From Vibrio cholerae (GTDB lineage Bacteria > Actinomycetota > Actinomycetes > Actinomycetales > Micrococcaceae), in contig WNZI01000007.1 in assembly GCA_009728235.1 (NCBI GenBank), positions 1-64,000 on the forward strand: a stretch of DNA of 64,000 nt. The letters are read 5' to 3'. Below the pieces are notes generated by a model. The model saw nothing but the letters and a program-made list of their open reading frames with translations, did no database searches and was not told where the DNA came from. Shown here one piece after another: positions 49,757-56,736 of the stretch. The number at the start of each line of letters is the position of its first letter. Position 1 is the stretch's first letter. A program made the position numbers and the translations under genes.

Positions 49757-50097
49757 CAGGAAGTCCTCAGGGCCGTGCGGATACTGGTGAAGGGACCCTC
49801 GACGGCGCGTGCGGCGAACTGGAAGCGCAGCACGGTGTCGATGTTGGAGAGGGTCTCGGTGTCCAGGTTGACGTTGCTGCCGTTGAGCCGGGTCGGCTCG
49901 AGGGAGGACTCCGTGGTGGCCTGGACGCTACCGCCGCCCATGGATACCGAGCGGGCCAGGGCATCCTCGAAGCTCACGCGCTGGGCCTGGTAGCCGGGCG
50001 TATTGACGTTGGCGATGTTGTTCGCGGTGACGCGCTGGCGCAGGGCCAACCCATCGAGGGCGCTGCGCAGGGCGAGCGAGGACACGGAATCGAGCAC
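49756..50097 (-). CDS. flgB: Flagellar proximal rod protein FlgB
   Basis: About 113 residues from the GTG at 50097 (LDSVSSLALRSALDGLALRQRVTANNIANVNTPGYQAQRVSFEDAL). AGAGG lies about 10 bases upstream; an in-frame ATG at 50139 would add 14 residues without family similarity. The C-terminus ends FAARAVEGPFTSIRTALRTS, as in other FlgB. It is the first gene of the long operon that ends with csrA. Confidence 0.92.
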   Translation of the reverse strand: MLDSVSSLALRSALDGLALRQRVTANNIANVNTPGYQAQRVSFEDALARSVSMGGGSVQATTESSLEPTRLNGSNVNLDTETLSNIDTVLRFQFAARAVEGPFTSIRTALRTS

Positions 50098-50174
50098 GAC
50101 GGCGAAACCTCTTCTTACAAGGTTGAGCGGCCGATCCATGGCCAGGAGTGTGAGCGATCCATGCTCACGGGCAA

Positions 50175-50202
50175 CTATCGGGCGCGCCTGGTCGTGTCGT
50201 TA
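50175..50202 (-). promoter_or_regulatory. Sigma-28-like site upstream of flgB (12-base spacer)
   Basis: On the minus strand TAACGACA (50195-50202), 12 bases, CCCGATAG (50175-50182). The -10 agrees with the other sites here, but the spacer is one base longer. It lies about 78 bases upstream of the chosen flgB start, which fits a promoter for the long flagellar operon. Confidence 0.45.
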
Positions 50203-50222
50203 GGTTCTTCGTGCAGGAATTT

Positions 50223-50654
50223 TCAGCCGGTCACGTCGACGTAGACGGAGGAACGCTGCGCAGCCGTTGCTGCTCGGACCGAGCCGAGGGCCGAGCGGTG
50301 CCGCCGCAGTGTTCCGAGTTCTGCCGTCAGGCGCGTGAGCGCCGCGTGCTGGCGCTCGTTGATGCGACGGGCGCGCGCCACGAGAATGTCGGGAATGGGC
50401 CCGCCCACGCGCGGTGGCGTCCAGCTGCTGAGGGCTGCCGCCTGGTGCAGGAGCGTGGCGGGAGGCAGGTCGCCTGCCTCTGCCTCGTCGACGGCAGCCT
50501 CGAGGGTGTCGAGGACAGCCGTCCAGGCGGAGACCGCGGTTGCCGTCGCACTTTGATGATCGACCGATGGGTCGAGAGTGGGCCCGAACTCGCCCAGGGC
50601 ATCGGTCGTGACGCCCGGGTACGTCCGAACGGCCACGGTGAGGTCAGCCGACAC
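50223..50654 (-). CDS. Unknown protein downstream of fliS
   Basis: A 143-residue protein from GTG 50654, overlapping the fliS stop by 11 bases (VSADLTVAVRTYPGVTTDALGEFGP...). It is helical, rich in Ala/Thr/Arg, with PPRVGGPIPDILVARARRINERQHAALTRLTAELGTLRRHRSAL in the second half. I do not recognise a family. Last place in the fliC-fliD-fliS unit suggests a flagellar export chaperone or cofactor, by position only (FliT often holds this slot in other bacteria). Confidence 0.65.
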   Translation of the reverse strand: MSADLTVAVRTYPGVTTDALGEFGPTLDPSVDHQSATATAVSAWTAVLDTLEAAVDEAEAGDLPPATLLHQAAALSSWTPPRVGGPIPDILVARARRINERQHAALTRLTAELGTLRRHRSALGSVRAATAAQRSSVYVDVTG

Positions 50655-51096
50655 CGAGTACCCCCAGAGACTGTGGTGCGTCCTGGTCCTGCCGGAGGAC
50701 CGGCGATGATGGCTGACCGGTCCGTGCTGCCTCGTGCCAGGCCTGGCGCAGCGGCTCCAGGATCTCGGCACACTCGGCCGTCCTGCCCCGGTTCCGCGTG
50801 GTGTTGGCTTCGACGAGCGTCTGCCGGACGTACGTGTACACCGACATGAGCCCGGCAGCACCGTCCCAGACGTCCGTGCGCAGCGAGGACATGAGCTCTC
50901 CGATGATGTCCTGGGCGTGCAGCAGGTTCTCCGACGCGACGGCCCACTCCCCCGATTCCTGGGCGGCACCTGCGCGCGCGAGGTCCAGTAGGAGCCGGTC
51001 GTAGAGCATGGTGAGCAGCCCGGCCGGGGTGGCCGAGAGGACGGAGTCCTGGACGTACTGTGAGCGCTTGGCCTGGTAGCCGTTCATCTGCAGCAT
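50644..51096 (-). CDS. fliS: Flagellin export chaperone FliS
   Basis: About 150 residues from ATG 51096, which overlaps the fliD TGA stop and has AGGAG 8 bases upstream. MNGYQAKRSQYVQDSVLSATPAGLLTMLYDRLLLDLARA and IIGELMSSLRTDVWDGAAGLMSVYTYVRQTLVEAN are typical FliS. It holds flagellin unfolded before export. Confidence 0.94.
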   Translation of the reverse strand: MLQMNGYQAKRSQYVQDSVLSATPAGLLTMLYDRLLLDLARAGAAQESGEWAVASENLLHAQDIIGELMSSLRTDVWDGAAGLMSVYTYVRQTLVEANTTRNRGRTAECAEILEPLRQAWHEAARTGQPSSPVLRQDQDAPQSLGVLGVG

Positions 51097-52469
51097 CAAT
51101 TACTCCTGGTGGTGGGGAGTCCGGCCAACTGGGACGACAGCCAGTCCCCCTGGGACTGCATCTTCGACAGCTGCACCTCCAGCGCGGCATAGGTGCGCTC
51201 GAGTGTCGTCCGCCGCTTCTCGAGCCGGGTGTCCCAGCCGGACACCTGGTCGTTGAGGCTGCGAACCGTCGATTCCTGGCTCTGGATCCGGCGCGTGAGT
51301 TCGCCGTCGTACTTGTCCGAGGCGGCCTTGCCGGCCTCCGCGACACGTCCCGCGAGCTGCGTGAGCGCGTCCTTCACGGCGGCCGGATCCTTCGCGAGCG
51401 CGGCCGCGAACTTCTCGGCGTCGAACTCGACGGATCCGGAGCGGGTGAGCGTGATGCCGAGCTCCGCCGTCGACTTGCCGTTGATGGGCGCTGTCGCGGC
51501 TGTGAGGATCGACTGTGCGACGCCCCGGACGGCGCTGTCGCCCGTGAACCGGCCCGACGTCGGAGCGGCACTGGCCGTCGCGCCCGGCGTGACCTTGGTA
51601 TTGGTCTCCACGAAGGAGAAGACGCCCCGCAGCGCGTCCACGAGTTCCTTCGCCTTTGCCGAGGTGGCGTCGGAGTCACGCGAGACGGTGACCGACACCG
51701 GCTCGGTGGTGGTCTTGCTGACGGTGACGGAGACGCCGGGGAGGATGTCGGCGAACGTGTTCGACGACGACGTGATTGTCTGCTCGGCTGCCGTGCCTCC
51801 CCACAGGACCACCTCGGCGTTCCGGGCAGTGCGGACGGTGGCAGCGCCGCTCTCGGCGAAGAGGTCGGGCGCGGTACCGGCATCGACATCGGCTGCGGTT
51901 CCCCGGAACACCGCGAAGCCGTGCTCGGCGCCGGGTTCCTGCGCGGTGAACTGGAGCCGGTACTGCTGCACGCCGTCGACGGTCCCGGCGCCGACATTCG
52001 TGGCCGTGATGCCCACCCCGGCCTTGTTCACGGAGGCGACGACGTCGTCGAGCGTGCCGGTGGTGGCGATCTCGGTGGTGGTGCCGTCCTTGGCCCGCAC
52101 GGTGAGCGTGGAGGCCGCGGTCGAAAAGGACGTCATGGAGCCCGTGACGGAGGACTGTGAGGAGGCGAGCTGCCGAACGGTGAAGTCGAGCGTGCCGGCG
52201 CCGGCGGACGACGTCGCGGTGGCCGTGGCGGCGTCGGAGCTGCTGGCGACCTTGTAGAGGTCCAGCGCCAGGGGCTTGGCGGTCTTGGTTGCGAGCTCCG
52301 TCAGGGAGCTCAAGCGGGTGTTCAGCTGCTGCAGGGCGGTGACGAAGCCCTGCGTCGAGGTGGCCTTCGCTTTGAGGATCGACTGCGGGCGGGCTTCCAG
52401 CTGCATGAGCTGGTTGATCATGTTCGTGGTGTCCAGCCCGCTCGCGATGCCGTCGATGGAGAACGCCAT
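51096..52469 (-). CDS. fliD: Flagellar filament cap protein FliD
   Basis: A 457-residue filament cap. N-terminal FSIDGIASGLDTTNMINQLMQLEARPQSILKAK, central FliD domains, and the C-terminal coiled coil RIQSQESTVRSLNDQVSGWDTRLEKRRTTLERTYAALEVQLSKMQSQGDWLSSQL. It has a GAGAGG ribosome binding site. Expressed from the fliC side; no separate promoter is evident in the 143-bp gap. Confidence 0.95.
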   Translation of the reverse strand: MAFSIDGIASGLDTTNMINQLMQLEARPQSILKAKATSTQGFVTALQQLNTRLSSLTELATKTAKPLALDLYKVASSSDAATATATSSAGAGTLDFTVRQLASSQSSVTGSMTSFSTAASTLTVRAKDGTTTEIATTGTLDDVVASVNKAGVGITATNVGAGTVDGVQQYRLQFTAQEPGAEHGFAVFRGTAADVDAGTAPDLFAESGAATVRTARNAEVVLWGGTAAEQTITSSSNTFADILPGVSVTVSKTTTEPVSVTVSRDSDATSAKAKELVDALRGVFSFVETNTKVTPGATASAAPTSGRFTGDSAVRGVAQSILTAATAPINGKSTAELGITLTRSGSVEFDAEKFAAALAKDPAAVKDALTQLAGRVAEAGKAASDKYDGELTRRIQSQESTVRSLNDQVSGWDTRLEKRRTTLERTYAALEVQLSKMQSQGDWLSSQLAGLPTTRSN

Positions 52470-52544
52470 GGGTCTACCTCTCGGGGGCTGGAACGGTGCG
52501 TGGTTCTACGGGGTCTTGCTGTCAGCGTTCAGAAGGCGAATGCG

Positions 52545-52585
52545 CGGTGACGGGACCTCTCGGTCCAGGATCAGTCCCGCCACCG
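52545..52585 (-). terminator. Partial terminator/attenuator between fliC and fliD
   Basis: A 12-bp stem with one mismatch (arms 52545-52556 and 52574-52585) and a 17-base loop, without a clear U-tract. It could stabilise the fliC transcript or lower read-through into fliD, giving an excess of flagellin over cap protein. Confidence 0.4.
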
Positions 52586-52612
52586 TGCACCTTTCGCCTA
52601 CATACTCACCGC

Positions 52613-53434
52613 TTAGCGGAGGAGCTGAAGGACACCCTGGTTCATCTGGTTGGCCTGCGCGAGCATCGCGGTACCGGCCTGCGAGAGGATGTTCGAACGG
52701 GTGAAGTCCGCCATCTCCTTCGCCATGTCGGTGTCGGTGATGCGAGACTTGGCCGCCGAGAGGTTCTCCTGCGAGACGTTGATGCTGTTGATCGCGGACT
52801 CGAAGCGGTTCCGCACGGCACCGAGGGCGGAACGTGCCGTGGACACGTCCTTGATCTCAGCATCGATAGCAACAATGGTCGTCAATGCAGCAGCGGACGA
52901 ATCGAAGCTCAAGGCTTTGATATCCGCGCCAAGCGAGGCGATATCAGTCGCTGCAACGGTGATCTGATCCTCTGCCGCAACGCCTCCCGCGCCCACCTGG
53001 AAGTTCATTGCAGTGCCCTTGAGGAGCTTCTCGCCGTTGAAATTGGTTGACTCAGCAATGCGGGTCAGTTCATCGCCAAGCGCGTTGACCTCGGTCTTGA
53101 TGGCCGCACGTGCCTCGACATTGTTCGAGTCATTACCCGCCTGAACCGCGAGGTCGCGGACGCGCTGCAGGATGCTGTGGACCTCGGTCAGCGCACCTTC
53201 AGCGGTCTGGACCACGCTGATGCCGTCCTGGGCGTTGCGGGCTGCAACTCCCAGGCCGCCGATCTGCGAGCGCAGGCCCTCGGAGATCGCCAGGCCCGCG
53301 GCGTCGTCAGCCGCACGGTTGATGCGGAGACCGCTGGAGAGCTTCTCCAGCGACTTGGACATGTCGCCCTGCGTGCTGGAGAGGTTGCGGTATGCGGTGT
53401 TGGCCGCGGTGTTGGTGTTGATCTGGAAACCCAT
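52613..53434 (-). CDS. fliC: Flagellin
   Basis: A 273-residue flagellin, ATG 53434 with GGAGG eight bases upstream. The N-terminal D0/D1 motif GFQINTNTAANTAYRNLSSTQ...LEKLSSGLRINRAADDAAGLAISEGLRSQ and the C-terminal SRITDTDMAKEMADFTRSNILSQAGTAMLAQANQMNQGVLQLLR are both full. The central part is only about 70 residues, so surface domains D2/D3 are essentially absent; this is a minimal flagellin like Bacillus Hag. The leader carries two CsrA-type sites and a sigma-28-like promoter. Confidence 0.97.
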   Translation of the reverse strand: MGFQINTNTAANTAYRNLSSTQGDMSKSLEKLSSGLRINRAADDAAGLAISEGLRSQIGGLGVAARNAQDGISVVQTAEGALTEVHSILQRVRDLAVQAGNDSNNVEARAAIKTEVNALGDELTRIAESTNFNGEKLLKGTAMNFQVGAGGVAAEDQITVAATDIASLGADIKALSFDSSAAALTTIVAIDAEIKDVSTARSALGAVRNRFESAINSINVSQENLSAAKSRITDTDMAKEMADFTRSNILSQAGTAMLAQANQMNQGVLQLLR

Positions 53435-53442
53435 GATGTATT

Positions 53443-53486
53443 CCTCCGTGAAAGGGCTGCGTACGCCGGCCCATCCATGGGCCGGC
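53443..53486 (-). promoter_or_regulatory. Two CsrA-type binding sites in the fliC 5' leader
   Basis: On the mRNA, GCCGGCCC and GGGCCGGC (within 53465-53486) form a perfect 8-bp stem with hexaloop AUGGAU, which fits the CsrA core ANGGAN. Nineteen bases further the sequence UCACGGAGGA (ending at the Shine-Dalgarno GGAGG, 53443-53447) fits the RNA consensus (A/U)CANGGANG(U/A) at every position. One hairpin site plus one site on the ribosome binding site is the arrangement known for Bacillus subtilis hag. Binding itself is inferred. Confidence 0.75.
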
Positions 53487-53494
53487 AACCATAG

Positions 53495-53521
53495 CTATCG
53501 GAGCGCCGGCGGATGATGTTA
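53495..53521 (-). promoter_or_regulatory. Sigma-28-like promoter of fliC
   Basis: On the minus strand TAACATCA (53514-53521), 11-base spacer, TCCGATAG (53495-53502). Spacing is exactly that of FliA/SigD promoters and the -10 matches at CCGATA. The predicted start is about 54 bases upstream of the fliC ATG, leaving both CsrA sites in the transcript. Confidence 0.75.
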
Positions 53522-53701
53522 GGGAACGTCCGAAGTTTTTTCCTCGCCCTTACAGGGGACCCAGCTAGACGCAACGTAGCCCAAGTTTTCGCCGTGGGTT
53601 TGGGGTGCCGGCGGGGCGGATCCGGGTCTGCACGTACACGAGCGCCCTATGCTCATGCTTCCGTGGTCAGGTTCCTGATCCTGACGAGAAGGAAGTGCAT
53701 G

Positions 53702-55963
53702 ATGGATTCTGTCGCCCGAAGGGCTGATACGGACAGTGCCTTGCGGGCGAGGGTCTCCCGTGGTCTCGTCCTCACGCTGATCGTCGCCGTACTGATCTAT
53801 GTGGTGGGGCTCCTGCTCGGCGACATGGCTCGGTTCGACCTGTCGGGCGCGTGGCTCGGCATCATCACGGAGCTCGCCGCTGTTGCGGTATGCGTCGCCG
53901 CCGTTCTCCGTCAGCGCAGATTCCAGGTGCAGGTGCTGCTGGGCGCCGCGGCCGTCACCCTCTACACCGCGGGCGACATCTACTATCTCTGGGCCCTGGA
54001 CGGGCAGGAGGCCCTCAGTGATGTCTCAGCAGCGGACATCGCATATCTCGCCTTCTACCCGCTGATGCTCGGAGCGCTCGCGGTGACGGTGTGGAAGCTC
54101 AAGGGCGTGGCGTGGCCGTTGCTGCTGGACAGCCTGGTGGGAGCCCTGGCTGCCGCCTCCATCATGGCGTTCATCCTCGCACCTGTCCTGAGCTCCGGCG
54201 CCAGCGGCGGTACGACGTTCGAGGTGGTCGTAGCGGTCATCTACCCCCTCCTCGACCTGCTGCTGATCACCGTGGTCGGAGGCCTGTTCGCCTCCCGTGG
54301 GCTCGACCTCGGGCCCAGGTGGCCGCTGCTCGTCGCCGGCCTGATCCTCTTCTCGGCCGCCGACGTCGCCTACGCGGTGGGCATGGACGCCTACGTCGTC
54401 GGTTCGGTCATCGACGCCGGGTGGATCCTCGGGATCGTCGGTGTCGCCCTCTGGATCGATGGCATCGCGAAACCCGCTCCGGCTGCACGCCGTCAGGACC
54501 ACGGCCTCCCTGCTTTCACTACCGCGATGGTGTCCACGACCTCCGCCGTCGCCGTCCTGCTCATCGGCTGCCAGGTGGACATCCCCCTGCTCGCCCAGAT
54601 CCTCGCCGGCCTCACACTCCTCCTGGCAGCAGTGCCCCTCGTCTTCCGGAACCGCATGCTGGGAATCCTCGCGACCACCGATGAACTGACGGGGCTCCCC
54701 AACCGCCGTGGCCTGACCGGTGATCTTCCGGGACGCCTGCGCGGCGGTCGCTCCGGCGCCCTGCTCTTCCTGGATCTCGACCGCTTCAAGGACGTCAACG
54801 ATGCCCTGGGGCACAACGTCGGGGACGCTCTCCTGGTCCAGGTCAGCGAGCGCTTCGCCCGGCGGTTGAGCTCCGGCGATCTCCTCGCACGCCTGGGCGG
54901 GGACGAGTTCGCCGTCTTCATCGACGGCGCAACGAGGGAGGAAGCGGTCGCTGTGGCGAGGCGGCTGGAGGCTGGACTCGCAGAGCCGATCGAGATCGGC
55001 ACCGCCTCCCTGAAGGTCAGTGTCAGCATCGGCATCGCGCTCACCCCGGACAACGGCACCGACATCACCCTGCTGATGCGCAAGGCAGACATCGCCATGT
55101 TCCGTGCCAAGGCCGATCGCAGCGGGCACCATCTCTACAGTTCGATGGACGACGACGGCGGCGCGCGCAAACTGCGGACCCTGCAGGAGTTGCGGGCGGG
55201 GCTGGCCGAGGATCATTTCGAACTGCACTACCAGCCCAAGGTGCACCTGGCAGACGACACGGTGACCGGCGTCGAGGCTCTGATCCGCTGGAACCACCCC
55301 CTCCTCGGACAACTCCCGCCGACGTCGTTCCTGCCCCTGGCGGAGGAGGCAGGGCTGATGCCGGAGATCTCCGCGCTCGTGCTGAAGCGCGCGGTAGCGC
55401 AGGTTGCGAAGTGGCACGCTGCGGGGTTGACCATCTCGGTCGCGGTGAACCTGTCCGGCTCCTGCATCCAGGACGGTCTTCCCGGGCAGATCCGCGATCT
55501 CCTCCGCGAGCACGACATGCCACCGGAGTGCCTCATGCTCGAGATCACCGAGGACATGCTCATGGCCAACCCGACCTATGCCGCGAAGATCCTCGCACGG
55601 CTTCGTGCCCGGGGCATCCGGATCTCGATCGACGACTTCGGAACGGGGTACAGCTCACTCGCGTATTTGCGCGACCTGCCCGCGGACGAACTCAAACTCG
55701 ACCGCTCCTTCATCACCGCCCTGCGCACCGACCGCCGCGCCAAGGGACTCGTACGTTCGATCATCGAACTGGCGCACAGTCTTGATCTTCGCGTGGTGGC
55801 CGAAGGAGTGGACAACGAGGAGACGCGGGTCGAGCTGCGCGAGCTCGGGTGCGATCTCGCCCAGGGCTTCCATCTCGCCCGGCCGCTACCGGAGGCGGAG
55901 GTCCTGCCCTGGATCACCTCGAATTCCGCGGCCGGGCTGGGCACGAACTCCGTCGTCGCCTGA
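53702..55963 (+). CDS. Membrane GGDEF-EAL cyclic di-GMP protein
   Basis: About 753 residues. I chose the second of two adjacent ATGs, six bases after GGAAG. Residues about 20-320 hold roughly nine membrane segments with no recognised sensory domain. Then a GGDEF domain (TDELTGLPNRRGL, LARLGGDEFAVF; active-site GGDEF intact) and an EAL domain (VTGVEALIRWNHPLLG, VNLSGSCIQD, LEITEDMLM, IDDFGTGYSSLAYLRDLPADELKLDRSFI, VAEGVDNEE) with the usual metal ligands. Both synthesis and breakdown of c-di-GMP are possible. Placed between fliC and flgN, it may tune motility. No sigma-28-like site was found upstream. Confidence 0.92.
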   Translation: MDSVARRADTDSALRARVSRGLVLTLIVAVLIYVVGLLLGDMARFDLSGAWLGIITELAAVAVCVAAVLRQRRFQVQVLLGAAAVTLYTAGDIYYLWALDGQEALSDVSAADIAYLAFYPLMLGALAVTVWKLKGVAWPLLLDSLVGALAAASIMAFILAPVLSSGASGGTTFEVVVAVIYPLLDLLLITVVGGLFASRGLDLGPRWPLLVAGLILFSAADVAYAVGMDAYVVGSVIDAGWILGIVGVALWIDGIAKPAPAARRQDHGLPAFTTAMVSTTSAVAVLLIGCQVDIPLLAQILAGLTLLLAAVPLVFRNRMLGILATTDELTGLPNRRGLTGDLPGRLRGGRSGALLFLDLDRFKDVNDALGHNVGDALLVQVSERFARRLSSGDLLARLGGDEFAVFIDGATREEAVAVARRLEAGLAEPIEIGTASLKVSVSIGIALTPDNGTDITLLMRKADIAMFRAKADRSGHHLYSSMDDDGGARKLRTLQELRAGLAEDHFELHYQPKVHLADDTVTGVEALIRWNHPLLGQLPPTSFLPLAEEAGLMPEISALVLKRAVAQVAKWHAAGLTISVAVNLSGSCIQDGLPGQIRDLLREHDMPPECLMLEITEDMLMANPTYAAKILARLRARGIRISIDDFGTGYSSLAYLRDLPADELKLDRSFITALRTDRRAKGLVRSIIELAHSLDLRVVAEGVDNEETRVELRELGCDLAQGFHLARPLPEAEVLPWITSNSAAGLGTNSVVA

Positions 55964-56170
55964 GCGCTCGAGCAGCCGCGCCCTGAGCGGTCACTTGCCT
56001 CGAACCGAAGCGGGGAACAGCCCTTGCAGGAGCGCGGACGCGGTCATGGACGGCTGGTAGATTGTGGGCAACGCATCGCGGTCTGAGTTGCGGCATCGAA
56101 CCCAGGACGGATCCCTGCAGGCGACGGTCGGCGGGCGCAGCGCGGGGCGGTATCGAGGTCAACCGCCCGC

Positions 56171-56197
56171 TTACATCACGGCATCCCATGCCGATAG
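56171..56197 (+). promoter_or_regulatory. Sigma-28-like promoter of flgN-flgK-flgL-fliW
   Basis: TTACATCA (56171-56178), 11 bases, GCCGATAG (56190-56197). It shares six of eight -35 bases and seven of eight -10 bases with the fliC site or consensus. The predicted start lies about 40 bases before the flgN GTG. Confidence 0.75.
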
Positions 56198-56243
56198 TTC
56201 TTCCGGCGCCACCCCTGAGTGGTTTCGGGAAGGAGGTGGCACC

Positions 56244-56729
56244 GTGAGTGCCCAGGATCTCTCCGCCCTGCTCTGGCAGGAGCGTGAACTCCTCGAACTC
56301 CTCGTGTTCAAACTCGAGGAGGAACAACTCCTGCTCACATCCGGCAAGACCCGCTGGCTCCACCATGCCACCCGCGAGGTCGAGCAGGTTCTCGAGAGGC
56401 TCCGCGACGCCGGTCTGGCCCGCGCTGTCCATGCTTCCGCCGTCGCCACCGAGTGGGGCATCGGCGACGGCGCGACATTGCGGGAGCTCGCGGAGGCTGC
56501 ACCCGACGGGCCATGGCAGGAACTGCTCTCGGCACACCTCCAAGCCATGACCGCGCTCGTGTCCCAGATCGCCGCGCTCCGCGACAGCAACCAGCAGTTC
56601 CTCAGGGCTGCGAGTCGTTCGACGCAGGAGACGCTCGCCGGCATCGGGACCGGCACGGGAACGTATGCACCCGACGGAGCCACGACGTACGGCGCCGACC
56701 GACCAACCCTCCTCGACAAGGACCTGTAG
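56244..56729 (+). CDS. flgN: FlgN-type flagellar export chaperone
   Basis: About 161 residues from GTG 56244, which has AGGAGG just upstream. The all-helical sequence LSALLWQERELLELLVFKLEEEQLLLTSGKTRWLHHATREVEQVLERL, length, and position before flgK and flgL identify a FlgN-like chaperone for the hook-filament junction proteins. The Shine-Dalgarno region (AAGGAGGTGGC) can pair with an upstream GCCACC and contains an AAGGA motif, so some RNA-level control is conceivable. Confidence 0.85.
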   Translation: MSAQDLSALLWQERELLELLVFKLEEEQLLLTSGKTRWLHHATREVEQVLERLRDAGLARAVHASAVATEWGIGDGATLRELAEAAPDGPWQELLSAHLQAMTALVSQIAALRDSNQQFLRAASRSTQETLAGIGTGTGTYAPDGATTYGADRPTLLDKDL

Positions 56730-56736
56730 CGCCACG

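Noticed and set aside
52470-52612. A separate sigma-28 promoter for fliD
   Set aside because: The 143-bp gap has TAAGCGGT but no CCGATA-like element at the proper spacing; fliD is more simply read from fliC.
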